A stretch of 64,000 nucleotides of DNA from Propionibacteriaceae bacterium (GTDB lineage: Bacteria > Actinomycetota > Actinomycetes > Propionibacteriales > Propionibacteriaceae): the NCBI GenBank assembly GCA_017306015.1, contig JAFKJK010000010.1:124001-188000 (forward strand), given 5' to 3'. The position numbers and the translations under genes are program-made. The notes below the pieces were generated by a model. That model was not told the DNA's origin and ran no database searches. It saw only the letters and a program-made list of their open reading frames with translations. Within the stretch, counting starts at the first letter, position 1. The number at the start of each line of letters is the position of its first letter. Of this stretch, positions 48,149 through 57,482 are shown in pieces.

Positions 48149-49237
48149 GTGACCAATCCGAGCACCGAACCCAGCGCGCCGCCGGCCGCCGGCCAGCCCC
48201 CCGTGGCGACGACCGATGCCGCCGGCGCGGCGAAGCTTCTCGGCCAGGCGATCGAGCAGGTGCAGCGGGTGATCGTCGGCCAGGAGCACATGGTCGAGCA
48301 GCTGATGGTCGCCCTGCTGGCGAAGGGCCACTGCCTGCTGGAAGGCGTCCCGGGCGTCGCGAAGACCCTTGCCGTGCGCAGTTTCGCCACTGTGGTCGGC
48401 GGCAAGTTCGCCCGTATCCAGTTCACCCCTGACCTGGTCCCGTCCGACATCGTCGGCACCCGCATCTACTCCGCCCGACAGGAGAAGTTCGACATCGCCC
48501 TCGGTCCGGTGTTCGTGAACTTCGTCCTCGCCGACGAGATCAACCGCGCACCGGCCAAGGTGCAGTCGGCGATGCTGGAGTTGATGGCCGAGCAGCAGGT
48601 GTCCATCGGCGGCCAGACCTACCCGGTGCCGCAGCCGTTCATCGTGATCGCCACCCAGAACCCGATCGAATCCGAGGGCGTCTACCCGCTGCCGGAGGCG
48701 CAGCGGGACCGCTTCCTGCTGAAGGTGGACGTGCCGTACCCGCGTGGCAACGAGGAGTTCGAGATCCTGCGCCGGATGAGCGTCTCGCCACCCAAGGCCG
48801 ACCCGGTGCTCAACCCCGATCTGGTCCGCGAACTGCAGGACATGGCCAGCAACGTCTTCGTCCACAACCTGGTCGCCGAGTACGTCGTCCGGCTCGTGCT
48901 GGCCACCCGGACGCCGGAGGAGTTCGGCATGCCCGACCTGGTCCCGGTGATCCAGATCGGCGCCAGCCCGCGTGCCACCCTCGGTCTGGTCGCCGCCGCC
49001 CGTGCGCTGGCCCTGATCCACGGCCGCGACTACGTGCTGCCGACCGACGTCCAGGCCGTCGCCCGGGACGTGATGAGCCACCGGATCGTCCTCGGCTTCG
49101 ACGCCGTCGCCGACAACGTCACCCCAGCCCAGGTGGTGGAGCGGATCCTGGCCATGGTGCCGCCGCCCACCCCGGTCTGGAACACCCAGCAGCGCCAGGC
49201 GGCCCACACCCAGCATCGCTACCAGCCGCAGGGCTGA
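48149..49237 (+). CDS. MoxR-family AAA+ ATPase
   Basis: 362 residues from GTG 48149. Walker A GVPGVAKT, Walker B VLADEINRAP, sensor FIVIATQNPIESEGVYPLPEAQRDRF and the MoxR C-terminal region GASPRATLGLVAAARALA are visible. MoxR ATPases act as chaperones for folding or metal insertion with VWA-domain partners, which follow directly (DUF58 and two VWA proteins). The 30-residue N-terminus is Pro/Ala-rich and disordered. Confidence 0.95.
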   Translation: MTNPSTEPSAPPAAGQPPVATTDAAGAAKLLGQAIEQVQRVIVGQEHMVEQLMVALLAKGHCLLEGVPGVAKTLAVRSFATVVGGKFARIQFTPDLVPSDIVGTRIYSARQEKFDIALGPVFVNFVLADEINRAPAKVQSAMLELMAEQQVSIGGQTYPVPQPFIVIATQNPIESEGVYPLPEAQRDRFLLKVDVPYPRGNEEFEILRRMSVSPPKADPVLNPDLVRELQDMASNVFVHNLVAEYVVRLVLATRTPEEFGMPDLVPVIQIGASPRATLGLVAAARALALIHGRDYVLPTDVQAVARDVMSHRIVLGFDAVADNVTPAQVVERILAMVPPPTPVWNTQQRQAAHTQHRYQPQG

Positions 49238-49243
49238 TCGCCG

Positions 49244-50293
49244 GTGAGCCAGGCGCCAGCCTTCGCTCCACCGCCCGACGACATCGGCGCGGTGGCTTCG
49301 GTCATCGCCGCGCCAACGACGGCGACCCTGCCGCTGAGCAAGCTCGCCCCTGAGGCGGCGCTGCGCCGGCTGGAACTGACCATCGTCCGGCGGCTGGACG
49401 GCTTCCTGCACGGTGACCACCAGGGGTTGCTGCCGGGCCCCGGGTCGGAGGCCAACGACGCCCGCGAGTACGTCCCGGGCCAGGACGACGTCCGCAAGAT
49501 CGACTGGGCGGTGACGGCGCGGACGACGGTCCCGCACGTCCGCGACACGATCGCCGACCGGGAACTGGAGACCTGGGCGCTGCTCGACGTCACCCCGTCC
49601 ATGAACTGGGGGACGGCCGGGGTCACCAAGCGCGACCTCGGTATCGCCGCGATCGCCACCATCGGCTTCCTCGGCCAGAAGATGGGAGACCGGTTCGGCG
49701 GCCTGATCATGCGTCCGGAGGAGATCAAGCGATTGCCCGCCCGCTCCGGACGCACGGCGCTGTACGGCCTGCTCCGGCGGATGCTCACCGAGCCGATCGT
49801 CCCCGACCACGCGACCGGCCCGTACTCGCTGGCCGAGGGCATCCAGCGGCTCGCCCGCAGCGAGCCGCGCCGCGGCATGCGGATGGTCGTGTCCGACTTC
49901 CTCACCCCCGGCGACTTCGAGCTCGACCCGGACGTGCCGCCCGACTGGGAGCGTCCGATCCGGCAACTCTCGGTGCGCAACCAGGTGCTGGCAGTCGAGG
50001 TGGTCGACCGCAACGAGATCGAGTTCCCCGATGTCGGCGACCTGCTGATCCGCGACCCGGAGACCGACTTCGCGCGCTATGTGAACACCTCGGACGCCGC
50101 CGCGCGTGAACGGATGGACGCGGCCACCGCCGCCCAGCGGGAACGGATCCGAATCGCGCTGCGCCGGGCCGGGGCGGCCCACATCCAGTTGCGTACCGAC
50201 TCAGACTGGGTTCATGACATCGCCCGATTCGTGCTGGCCTACCGGCGCACCGCCAGTGCGCTGCACCAGCCGCCGACGGGAGTGACGCGCTGA
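49244..50293 (+). CDS. DUF58 domain protein
   Basis: 349 residues from GTG 49244. The conserved DUF58 core is GPGSEANDAREYVPGQDDVRKIDWAVTARTTVPHVRD, followed by a VWA-like fold (LETWALLDVTPSMNWGT and later GMRMVVSDFLTPGDFE). Soluble, without a TM helix. Standard partner of MoxR in MoxR-DUF58-VWA operons. Its TGA overlaps the next ATG. Confidence 0.95.
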   Translation: MSQAPAFAPPPDDIGAVASVIAAPTTATLPLSKLAPEAALRRLELTIVRRLDGFLHGDHQGLLPGPGSEANDAREYVPGQDDVRKIDWAVTARTTVPHVRDTIADRELETWALLDVTPSMNWGTAGVTKRDLGIAAIATIGFLGQKMGDRFGGLIMRPEEIKRLPARSGRTALYGLLRRMLTEPIVPDHATGPYSLAEGIQRLARSEPRRGMRMVVSDFLTPGDFELDPDVPPDWERPIRQLSVRNQVLAVEVVDRNEIEFPDVGDLLIRDPETDFARYVNTSDAAARERMDAATAAQRERIRIALRRAGAAHIQLRTDSDWVHDIARFVLAYRRTASALHQPPTGVTR

Positions 50294-51258
50294 TGCTGAA
50301 CGTGCTCAATTTCGCCGACCCGGAGCGCCTGTGGGTGCTGCTGCTGATTCCGCTGCTGATCGCCGCCTACGTCTTCGCGCTGTTGCGGAAGAACAAGATC
50401 GGCATGCGGTTCACCAACACGACCATCCTGTCCCGGGTGGCGCCGAGGCAGTCGCAGTGGCGCCGGCATCTCGCGGTGGCGCTCAGCCTGCTCAGCCTGG
50501 GTGCGCTGAGCATCGCGTGGGCACGACCCACCGGCATCGAGATGGTGCCGAGGGAGCGGGCCACCGTGGTGCTGGTGATGGACGTGTCGCTGTCCATGCA
50601 GGCCACCGATGTGAAGCCGAACCGGCTGGATGCGGCGAAGGCCGCTGCCCTGAAGTTCGTGAGCGCGCTGCCGGCCCAGTACAACGTCGCGGTCGTCAGC
50701 CTTGCCGGCAACACCGCCGTCCGGTTGCCGCCGACCACCGACCGCGCCCAGGCACGGCAGGCCATCAACACCTTGAAGCTGCAGGATTCGACGGCGATCG
50801 GCGAGTCGATCTACTCCGCGCTCGAGGCGCTGCAGATGGCGCCCACGGGGGCGGACGGCAACGCCGACCCGGCACCGGGGGCGATCGTCCTGCTCTCCGA
50901 CGGCCAGAACACCGCCGGGCGCTCGCCCGTCCAGGCCGCGGCCGCGGCCAAGAAGGCCGGGGTGCCGATCTACACGATCGCCTACGGCACCGACAACGGC
51001 TACGTCGACCTTGACGGGAAGCGGGAGTCCGTCCCGCCGGACCGCGAACTGCTGCAGAAGCTCGCCACCGATTCGGGTGGCGCCAAGTTCGACGCCGCCG
51101 ACCAGGCCCAGCTGGACCGGGTCTACACCAATATCCGTAGCGAGGTCGGCCAGGTGCCCACCCGCACGGAGACCACGGCGCTGTGGGCCGGCTACGGACT
51201 GGCGTTCGCGGTCGTGGCGGCTCTCGCTGCGGTGTCGCTCGGGGCGAGGTGGCCATGA
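50293..51258 (+). CDS. VWA-domain membrane protein, BatA-like (copy 1)
   Basis: 321 residues. N-terminal TM pair (LWVLLLIPLLIAAYVFALL, 11-29; HLAVALSLLSLGALSIAWA, about 57-75), a VWA domain with MIDAS DVSLSMQATD and the TLKLQDSTAIGESIY and VLLSDGQN strands, and a C-terminal TM helix (LAFAVVAALAAVSLGARWP). The metal-ion site DxSxS is complete. It is 4 bases overlapped (ATGA) by a close paralogue. Confidence 0.93.
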   Translation: MLNVLNFADPERLWVLLLIPLLIAAYVFALLRKNKIGMRFTNTTILSRVAPRQSQWRRHLAVALSLLSLGALSIAWARPTGIEMVPRERATVVLVMDVSLSMQATDVKPNRLDAAKAAALKFVSALPAQYNVAVVSLAGNTAVRLPPTTDRAQARQAINTLKLQDSTAIGESIYSALEALQMAPTGADGNADPAPGAIVLLSDGQNTAGRSPVQAAAAAKKAGVPIYTIAYGTDNGYVDLDGKRESVPPDRELLQKLATDSGGAKFDAADQAQLDRVYTNIRSEVGQVPTRTETTALWAGYGLAFAVVAALAAVSLGARWP

Positions 51259-52214
51259 TCCCCGAAGGCTTCCTGCGTCCGGAGCGGCTGTGGTGGCTGG
51301 TGATCATCCCTGTGCTCGTGCTGCTCTACCTCGTGCTGCTGCAGTGGCGGCGGAACCGGGCGTCGGGTCACACGATCTCCGGATTGGCGAAGGTGCTGCC
51401 CCGGCAGCAGGCCTGGAAGCGGCACATCGCCGTGGCCGGCGCCATCCTGTCCCTCGGCGCCCTGAACGTCGCCTTCGCCCAGCCGAAGGCGGTGGTGGAC
51501 GTGCCCCGCGACCGGGCCACCGTCGTGATCGCGCTGGACGTGTCCCGCTCGATGCTCGCCGAGGACGTGTCGCCGAACCGGATCGATGCGGCCAAGGCCG
51601 CTGCGATCGACTTCGTGGACATGCTGCCGTCGGGGTTCAACGTTGCCCTGGTGAGGTTCGCCGGCTCTGCGGCGGTGGTCGTGCCGCCGACAGTCGACCG
51701 GGCAGTGGTCAACGCCGCGATCCAGAACCTCGAGGTCGCCCCCTCGACCGCGATCGGGGACGGGATCCTCTCCTCGCTGGACGCCATCGCCCAGGCGCCC
51801 TCGGACCCGAACCATCCCGACGACCCGGCTCCGGCCGCGATCGTCCTGCTCTCGGACGGTTCGACGAACGCCGGCACGCCGTCCAAGGTCGCAGCCGAGC
51901 AGGCGAAGAAGCAGGGCGTCCCCGTGTACACGATCGCGTACGGCACCGACGACGGCTACATCGATATCGGCGGCCAGCGCCAGCCCGTCCCGGTCGACCA
52001 CTACGAGCTGGAGCAGATCGCGAAGATCACCGGAGGCAAGAAGTTCTCCGCCGGCTCGTCCGGGGAACTCAAGCAGGTCTACCAGTCGATCGCCCACGCG
52101 GTCGGCACCGTCAAGGCTGACCGGGAGATCACCGAGTTCTGGGCCGGGATCGCGCTGCTGTTCGCGTTCGTCGCCGCCGGTGCGATGGTCTCGCTGGCGT
52201 CCCGCTGGCCATAG
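51255..52214 (+). CDS. VWA-domain membrane protein, BatA-like (copy 2)
   Basis: 319 residues, the same layout as the preceding gene: TM helices near 14-32 and 60-78, MIDAS DVSRSMLAED, PSTAIGDGILSSLDAI, VLLSDGSTNAGTPSK, and the shared YTIAYGTDDGYIDI segment. Clear tandem duplicates that have diverged. ATG 51255 overlaps the previous stop. Together with MoxR and DUF58 it probably forms an envelope-stress or enzyme-maturation complex. Confidence 0.93.
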   Translation: MIPEGFLRPERLWWLVIIPVLVLLYLVLLQWRRNRASGHTISGLAKVLPRQQAWKRHIAVAGAILSLGALNVAFAQPKAVVDVPRDRATVVIALDVSRSMLAEDVSPNRIDAAKAAAIDFVDMLPSGFNVALVRFAGSAAVVVPPTVDRAVVNAAIQNLEVAPSTAIGDGILSSLDAIAQAPSDPNHPDDPAPAAIVLLSDGSTNAGTPSKVAAEQAKKQGVPVYTIAYGTDDGYIDIGGQRQPVPVDHYELEQIAKITGGKKFSAGSSGELKQVYQSIAHAVGTVKADREITEFWAGIALLFAFVAAGAMVSLASRWP

Positions 52215-52293
52215 CCTCGCGTCTCCCACGGGCCCTGCTCGCCCTCCTGCCCTCGCGTCCCCCGCGCCTCGCGCCCCCGGCCCCGGCTCTTCG

Positions 52294-52363
52294 AAGTTCG
52301 CTCCCGAAAGGGACGTTTGCTCCCGAAGTTTCGGGAGCAAACGTCCCTTTCGGGAGCGAACTT
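52294..52363. terminator. Perfect 34-bp-arm palindrome, terminator-like
   Basis: Left arm 52294-52327 and right arm 52330-52363 are exact reverse complements around a 2-base loop. The arm holds two CTCCCGAA blocks separated by AGGGACGTTTG. It lies 80 bases after the MoxR operon and 100 bases before the DUF3145 gene. It would form a very stable RNA hairpin or DNA cruciform. Confidence 0.9.
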
Positions 52364-52465
52364 GTGGCGGGTGCTGCGAAGGGAGCGTCGGTTGGGGCAC
52401 AATGGCAGCAGTCCCGAATCGGACGAGGTCGCTGGGGAAGGCAAATCTCGACCGAGGCGGGGAAC

Positions 52466-52963
52466 ATGGATATCACGCGCGGGATCGTCCAGATCCATTC
52501 GGCGCCGGCTGCGTTGCGTCCGCACATCGAATGGGCACTGGGACGCGTCCTCGGCCGTCCGGTGGAGTTGGCGTGGACGGATCAGCCCGCGGAGCCCCGC
52601 TCACTGCGCACCGAGTACGCCTGGCACGCCGCGGTCGGCACCGGGGCCGAGCTCGCAAGCGCGCTGCGTCGTTGCGAACGCGCCCGCTTCGAGGTCACCG
52701 AGGACGCCGTCCCCGGCGGTGAAGGGACGCGCTGGGCCTACACCCCGCGTCTGGGCTCCTGGACGGCGACGATCGGCCCGCACGGCGACACCATGGTCCA
52801 CGAGGACCGGCTGCGGCAGGCGATCCTGGCCGACGCGCTGGGCCGGCGTCCGCTGATCGAGACCGTCGCCGAACTCCTCGGCGCCGCCTGGGACGAGGAG
52901 CTGGAGATCTTCCGGCACGCCGCCGAGGGTGCGCCCGTGCGCTGGCTGCACAAGGTCAGCTGA
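52466..52963 (+). CDS. DUF3145 family protein
   Basis: 165 residues from ATG 52466 (MDITRGIVQIHSAPAALRPHIEWALG). Matches actinobacterial DUF3145 over its full length: N-terminal strand, LAWTDQPAEPRSLRTEYAWHA, RWAYTPRLGSWTATIGPHGDTMVHEDRLR and C-terminal ELEIFRHAAEGAPVRWLHKVS. Function unknown; the family is usually found near fatty-acid synthesis genes, as here. It converges on the carboxyltransferase gene across the repeat region 52964-53375. Confidence 0.93.
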   Translation: MDITRGIVQIHSAPAALRPHIEWALGRVLGRPVELAWTDQPAEPRSLRTEYAWHAAVGTGAELASALRRCERARFEVTEDAVPGGEGTRWAYTPRLGSWTATIGPHGDTMVHEDRLRQAILADALGRRPLIETVAELLGAAWDEELEIFRHAAEGAPVRWLHKVS

Positions 52964-53375
52964 GCCCGGCCCGCGCTGGGGACGCCTCAACTGCCCACCA
53001 TCCCGGCTTGCTCTTGTGCCATCCCGGCGTGTGCCCGGATCTCGGCGGTTCTGTGGGTGTGTTCGGTCGGAGGTCCCGGGTCAAGCCCGGGATGACAGGC
53101 GGTGGGGCGGCTTGGGACGGATGGTTTCGCGTGTCACGTTCGCGTTGGTGTCGTTCCTGGCTGCTTGGTGTCGTGCCGGCGTGTGCCGGGATCTCGGCGG
53201 TTCTGCGGGGTGTGTTCGGTCGGAGGTCCCGGGTCAGGCCCGGGATGACAGGCGTGGGCGGCTTGGGGCGGTGGGGGCGGTTCCGCGTACCATCCGTCTC
53301 TGGGTATCCCGGCTTACTGTGGCGCCATCCCGGCTGCTCCTGTGTCGGGATGACACGCTTAGTGTCCGGGTGCCT
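52964..53375. repeat. Repeat-filled intergenic region, about 410 bp
   Basis: Between the convergent DUF3145 and carboxyltransferase genes. Contains at least two copies of a composite: degenerate type A CATCCCGGCGTGTGCCCGGATCTCGGCGG, then GTGTTCGGTCGGAGGTCCCG, then type B GGTCCCGGGTCAAGCCCGGGATGAC (about 53070-53095; second at about 53224-53250). No gene. Confidence 0.8.
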
Positions 53376-54794
53376 TCAGAGCGGGATGTTGCCGTGCAGC
53401 CCGCGGACGCCGGTGTCGGCGTTGCGGAGCTCGGCGGCGAGCCGGGCGCGGGTCGCGTTCGGCTGCAGGATCTCGTCCACGACGCCGATCTCGACGGCCT
53501 TGTCCACCCCGCCGGTGAGCAGCTCGTGCTCGGCGGCGAGCTCCGCCTCGACCTGGGCGAGCATGTCGTCGGGCACCTCGGCCAGCTTGCGCCGGTGCAG
53601 GATCCGGACGGCGGCCACCGGCCCCATCACGGCGATCTCCGCCGTGGGCCACGCGAATACCCGGGTCGCGCCCAGCGAACGCGCGTTCATGGCGATGTAG
53701 CCGCCGCCGTACGCCTTGCGGGTCACCAGCGTCACCCGCGGCACCCTGGCCTCGCTGAACGCGTGCAGCAGCTTCGCGCCGCGGCGCACCACACCGTCCC
53801 ATTCCTGGCCGACTCCGGGCAGGTAGCCGGGAAGGTCGACCAGCACCAGCAGCGGCACCCCGAACGCGTCACAGAAGCGGACGAACCGGGCGGCCTTCTC
53901 GGCGCTGAGTGAATCCAGGCAACCGCCCAGCCGCAGCGGGTTGTTGGCGATCACGCCGACGGTGCGTCCGCCGAGCCGGCCGAGGGCGATGGTCACGTTC
54001 GGTGCCCAGCGGGCGTGCAACTCGAAGACGCTGCCCTCGTCGAGCAGGCCTTCCACAAGGGGATGGACGTCGTAGGCCCGCTTCGGGGACTCCGGCAGGA
54101 AGCTGCCCAGGTCGACGTCGGCGACGTCCCCGACCCGGCCTTGCGCGGCCAGCAGCGTGGTCACGTCCCGGCCGCGGCGCAGCGCGTCCGCCTCGTTGTC
54201 GGCGACCACGTGTGCGACACCGGATTTGCGGCCATGGGTGTCGGGGCCGCCGAGGCGCAGCATGTCGACGTCCTCGCCCGTGACCGAGCGGACGACGTCC
54301 GGCCCGGTGACGAAGATACGTCCGGTCTGCGCGATGATCACGACATCGGTGAGCGCCGGCCCGTACGCGGCACCCCCGGCCGCCGCGCCGAGCACGATCG
54401 AGATCTGCGGGACCTTGCCGGACGCCTGGGTCATGGCATGGAACACCCGCCCGACGGCGTGCAGGCTGAGGACGCCGTCGCCGAGCCGGGCACCGCCGGA
54501 GTGCCACAGGCCGATGATCGGCACCCGGTCGACCATCGCCTGCCGGTAGGCCTGGACGACGACCTCGCAGCCGGCCACGCCCATCGCACCGCCCATCACG
54601 GTCGCGTCCGAGCAGAACGCGACCACGGGGTTGCCGTTGACCTTGCCGGTGGCCGCCAGCATGCCCGAGTCGTCGTCGGCGCTGAGCAGAGCCATCGAGC
54701 CCTCGTCCAGCAGCGCGGCGAGCCGGAGGTTGGGGTTGCGCGGATCCTCCGAACGCGGCAGTCGCGGCGGCCTCGCAGGCGCCTCGGTCGTCAT
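53376..54794 (-). CDS. accD: Acyl-CoA carboxylase beta (carboxyltransferase) subunit
   Basis: 472 residues, cytosolic. Two crotonase-like halves: the first with AFCSDATVMGGAMGVAGCEVV, GLWHSGGARLGDG and VLGAAAGGAAYGPAL; the second with LLVLVDLPGYLPGVGQEWDGVVRRGAKLLHAFSEA and LVTRKAYGGGYIAMNARSLGATRVFAWPTAEIAVMGPVAA. It carries carboxybiotin to acetyl-CoA (or propionyl-CoA) to make malonyl-CoA for the neighbouring fab genes. It has no N-terminal zinc finger of E. coli AccD, as usual in actinobacterial AccD-type subunits. It is 6 bases from fabF. Confidence 0.92.
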   Translation of the reverse strand: MTTEAPARPPRLPRSEDPRNPNLRLAALLDEGSMALLSADDDSGMLAATGKVNGNPVVAFCSDATVMGGAMGVAGCEVVVQAYRQAMVDRVPIIGLWHSGGARLGDGVLSLHAVGRVFHAMTQASGKVPQISIVLGAAAGGAAYGPALTDVVIIAQTGRIFVTGPDVVRSVTGEDVDMLRLGGPDTHGRKSGVAHVVADNEADALRRGRDVTTLLAAQGRVGDVADVDLGSFLPESPKRAYDVHPLVEGLLDEGSVFELHARWAPNVTIALGRLGGRTVGVIANNPLRLGGCLDSLSAEKAARFVRFCDAFGVPLLVLVDLPGYLPGVGQEWDGVVRRGAKLLHAFSEARVPRVTLVTRKAYGGGYIAMNARSLGATRVFAWPTAEIAVMGPVAAVRILHRRKLAEVPDDMLAQVEAELAAEHELLTGGVDKAVEIGVVDEILQPNATRARLAAELRNADTGVRGLHGNIPL

Positions 54795-54800
54795 CGGGCT

Positions 54801-56063
54801 TCAGCTGGTCTGGTTGGCGTTGGTGACGACGACGGCGACGTTGGCGCCACCGAAGCCGAAGGAGTTGTTCACGGCGGCCAGGTCACCTGCCGGCAGGGGA
54901 CGGGCGACGTTGGCGGCGATGTCGATGCCCAGATCGGGCTCGGGATCGTCGAGGTTGATGGTCGGCGGCACGACCCGGTCGTGCAGCGCCATCACCGCCG
55001 CGATGGTCTCCAGGGCGCCCGCCCCGCCGAGCAGGTGGCCGGTCATCGACTTCGTGGACGTGACCACGCAGCCGTCGACCGCATCACCGAGACCCTGACG
55101 GATCGACGCCGCCTCGGTGAGGTCGCCCTGCGGGGTGGACGTGCCGTGGGCGTTCACGTGCCGGATGTCGGACGCGGACAGTCCGGCATCCGCGATCGCC
55201 TTCCGCATGGCGCCGAACTGGCCCTCGCCGGTGGGGTCGGGCTGGACGATGTCGTGGCTGTCGGCGGTGATCCCCGAGCCGACGAGGGTCCCGTAGATCC
55301 TGGCTCCGCGCGCCCTCGCGTTCTCGAGGGTCTCGATGACCATGACCGCGGAGCCCTCGCCCATGACGAAGCCGTCGCGGCCACGGTCCCAGGGACGGGA
55401 GGCGCCCTCGGGGTCGTCGTTGCGGCGGCTGAGCGCCTGCATCTGGCCGAACGCGGCGATCGGCAGCGGGTGAATGGTTGCCTCGGTGCCACCGACGACG
55501 GCCAGGTCGGCCCTGCCCAGGCGCAACTGGTCCATGGCAAGGGCGATCGCCTCGTTGGACGACGCGCAGGCCGAAACCGGAGTGTGCACCCCGCCCTTCG
55601 CGTGCACCTGGATGCCCACGTTCGCGGCAGGGGCATTGGCCATCAGCATCGGGATCGTGAACGGACTCACCCGGCGATAGCCCTTGTCGCGCTGCACATC
55701 CCAGTTGTTCAGCAGGGAGTGCAGGCCACCGATGCCGCTGGCCAGCGAGACGATCAGGCGATAGGGGTCGACCTGGTCGCCCTCCTCGCCGTCCCAGTCG
55801 AAGCCGGCGTCCGTCCAGGCTTCCTGCGCCGCGATCAGCGCAAGCTGGGTGGACCGGTCGAGCCGCCGGGCCTTCACCCGGTCGGTGACCTCCGCGGGAT
55901 CGACGGCGGCGAAGGCCGCGATCTTCACCGGCAGGTCCTCGGCCCACTCCTCGGTGATGGCGCGGACGCCGGAGCGGCCGGCGAGCATGCCGGCCCAGGT
56001 GGAGGCCAGGTCGCCGCCCAGCGGGGTGGTGGCGCCGAGGCCGGTGATGACGATGTCAGTCAT
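54801..56063 (-). CDS. fabF: 3-oxoacyl-ACP synthase II
   Basis: 420 residues from ATG 56063. Condensing enzyme that elongates acyl chains with malonyl-ACP. Active-site Cys in TPVSACASSNEAIALAM, His in NAHGTSTPQGDLTE and His/Lys region TKSMTGHLLGGAGALE, with GFGGANVAVVV at the end. Part of the minus-strand cluster fabD-fabH-acpP-fabF-accD. Confidence 0.97.
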   Translation of the reverse strand: MTDIVITGLGATTPLGGDLASTWAGMLAGRSGVRAITEEWAEDLPVKIAAFAAVDPAEVTDRVKARRLDRSTQLALIAAQEAWTDAGFDWDGEEGDQVDPYRLIVSLASGIGGLHSLLNNWDVQRDKGYRRVSPFTIPMLMANAPAANVGIQVHAKGGVHTPVSACASSNEAIALAMDQLRLGRADLAVVGGTEATIHPLPIAAFGQMQALSRRNDDPEGASRPWDRGRDGFVMGEGSAVMVIETLENARARGARIYGTLVGSGITADSHDIVQPDPTGEGQFGAMRKAIADAGLSASDIRHVNAHGTSTPQGDLTEAASIRQGLGDAVDGCVVTSTKSMTGHLLGGAGALETIAAVMALHDRVVPPTINLDDPEPDLGIDIAANVARPLPAGDLAAVNNSFGFGGANVAVVVTNANQTS

Positions 56064-56186
56064 GATGCTCCGAGCAGATGGGTGGTGGTGCTTCGGGCGG
56101 GCGGCCGGGTGCACGAAGGCACCCCGGCACGCCCGGTCAGCCGTCCGGAGGGACGGAATCCGTGCCGGCACCCGGCCGGCGGTGAG

Positions 56187-56429
56187 TCAGCTGTGCGACT
56201 CGATGTAGGCGACGGCGTCGCCGACGGTCTTCAGGTTCTTGGATTCCTCGTCCGGGATCGTGACGCCGAACTTCTCCTCGCAGCCGACGAGGATCTCGAC
56301 CATGGCGAGGCTGTCGACGTCCAGGTCGTCCACGAACGACTTGTCCAGCTGGACGTCCTCGACCGGGACGCCGGCGACCTCGTTCACGAGTTCGGCGAGC
56401 TGTGCGCGGATCTCCTCAGTGGTGGCCAT
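56187..56429 (-). CDS. acpP: Acyl carrier protein
   Basis: 80 residues, acidic. The 4'-phosphopantetheine attachment Ser is in DLDVDSLAMVEIL (DSL motif). ATG 56429 has AAGGAGAAACAC upstream. It carries the growing acyl chain for FabH, FabF and FabD. It sits between fabH and fabF, the usual actinobacterial order. Confidence 0.97.
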   Translation of the reverse strand: MATTEEIRAQLAELVNEVAGVPVEDVQLDKSFVDDLDVDSLAMVEILVGCEEKFGVTIPDEESKNLKTVGDAVAYIESHS

Positions 56430-56486
56430 GTGTTTCTCCTTCTTTCTCTTCTGGTGGTCTCCGAACCGGTCGGGTGACCGGCGAAC

Positions 56487-57482
56487 TCAGGGCAGGGTGA
56501 TCACCTGGCCGGCGTACACCAGGCCGGCGCCGAAGCCGATGATCAGGGCGGTCTGGCCGCTCTTGGCCTCTCCGCTGGAGAGCAGCGCGTCCATCGCCAT
56601 GGGGACGGTGGCTGCGGAGTTGTTGCCGTACTGCCGGATGGTGCGGGCCACGACCACGCTCTCGGGCAGCTTCAGGTAGCGCAGGAGGGTGTCGGTGATC
56701 CGGTCGTTGGCCTGGTGCGGGATGAACACGTCCAGCTGGTCGGGAGCCAGGCCGGCGCCGTCGAGGCACTTCTTGGTGGCCTGGGCGATGAAGCTGGTCG
56801 CCCACTTGAAGACCGCCCGGCCGTCCATGCCGAGCTTCGGGAACTCGCCGCTCTCGACCGCGGCGTGCCAGTCGGCGGTCTGCCAGATCACGCCCTCCTG
56901 GGCGCCGTCCGAGCCCCAGACGACTGGCCCGATGCCGTTGGTCTCGCTCGGGCCGACGATCACCGCACCGGCGCCGTCGCCGAACAGGAAGGCGGTGCCG
57001 CGGTCGGTCAGGTTGGTGATCTCGCTGATGGTCTCGCCGGCGATCAGCAGGACGTACGTCGCCTGGCCGGCTCGGACGATCGACTCGGCCTGTGCGAGGC
57101 CGTAGCAGAAGCCGGCGCAGGCCGCCGAGATGTCGTAGGCGGCGGCGTCCGGGATGCCGAGCCGGGTGGCGAGCTTCGGTGCCAGGGCCGGGGTCTGGTG
57201 GTAGTGCGAGATCGTGGACAGGATCACCGCGCCGATCTCGGCGCGGTCGATCCCGGCGCGCTCGATGGCCTGGTTCGCGGCCGTGAGCGAGAGGGTCTCG
57301 ATGTTCTCGCCCTCGCCGATCCAGCGCCGCTCCTTGATCCCGGTGCGCTGGGTGATCCATTCATCGCTGGAGTCGATGAACTGCAGCAGGTACTCGTTGT
57401 CGATCACCCGGGACGGGGCGGCGGCGCCGACGCTGTAGATCCGGGCGTACTGCGGTCCGCGGCTGGCGAGGATCTCGGTCAC
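56487..57482 (-). CDS. fabH: 3-oxoacyl-ACP synthase III
   Basis: 331 residues from GTG 57482, overlapping the fabD stop (GTGA). Initiates fatty acid synthesis by condensing an acyl-CoA primer with malonyl-ACP. Catalytic Cys in DISAACAGFCYGLAQAES, His in FIPHQANDRI and Asn in RQYGNNSAATVP are all present. Branched-chain or propionyl primer preference cannot be read from sequence. Confidence 0.97.
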   Translation of the reverse strand: MTEILASRGPQYARIYSVGAAAPSRVIDNEYLLQFIDSSDEWITQRTGIKERRWIGEGENIETLSLTAANQAIERAGIDRAEIGAVILSTISHYHQTPALAPKLATRLGIPDAAAYDISAACAGFCYGLAQAESIVRAGQATYVLLIAGETISEITNLTDRGTAFLFGDGAGAVIVGPSETNGIGPVVWGSDGAQEGVIWQTADWHAAVESGEFPKLGMDGRAVFKWATSFIAQATKKCLDGAGLAPDQLDVFIPHQANDRITDTLLRYLKLPESVVVARTIRQYGNNSAATVPMAMDALLSSGEAKSGQTALIIGFGAGLVYAGQVITLP

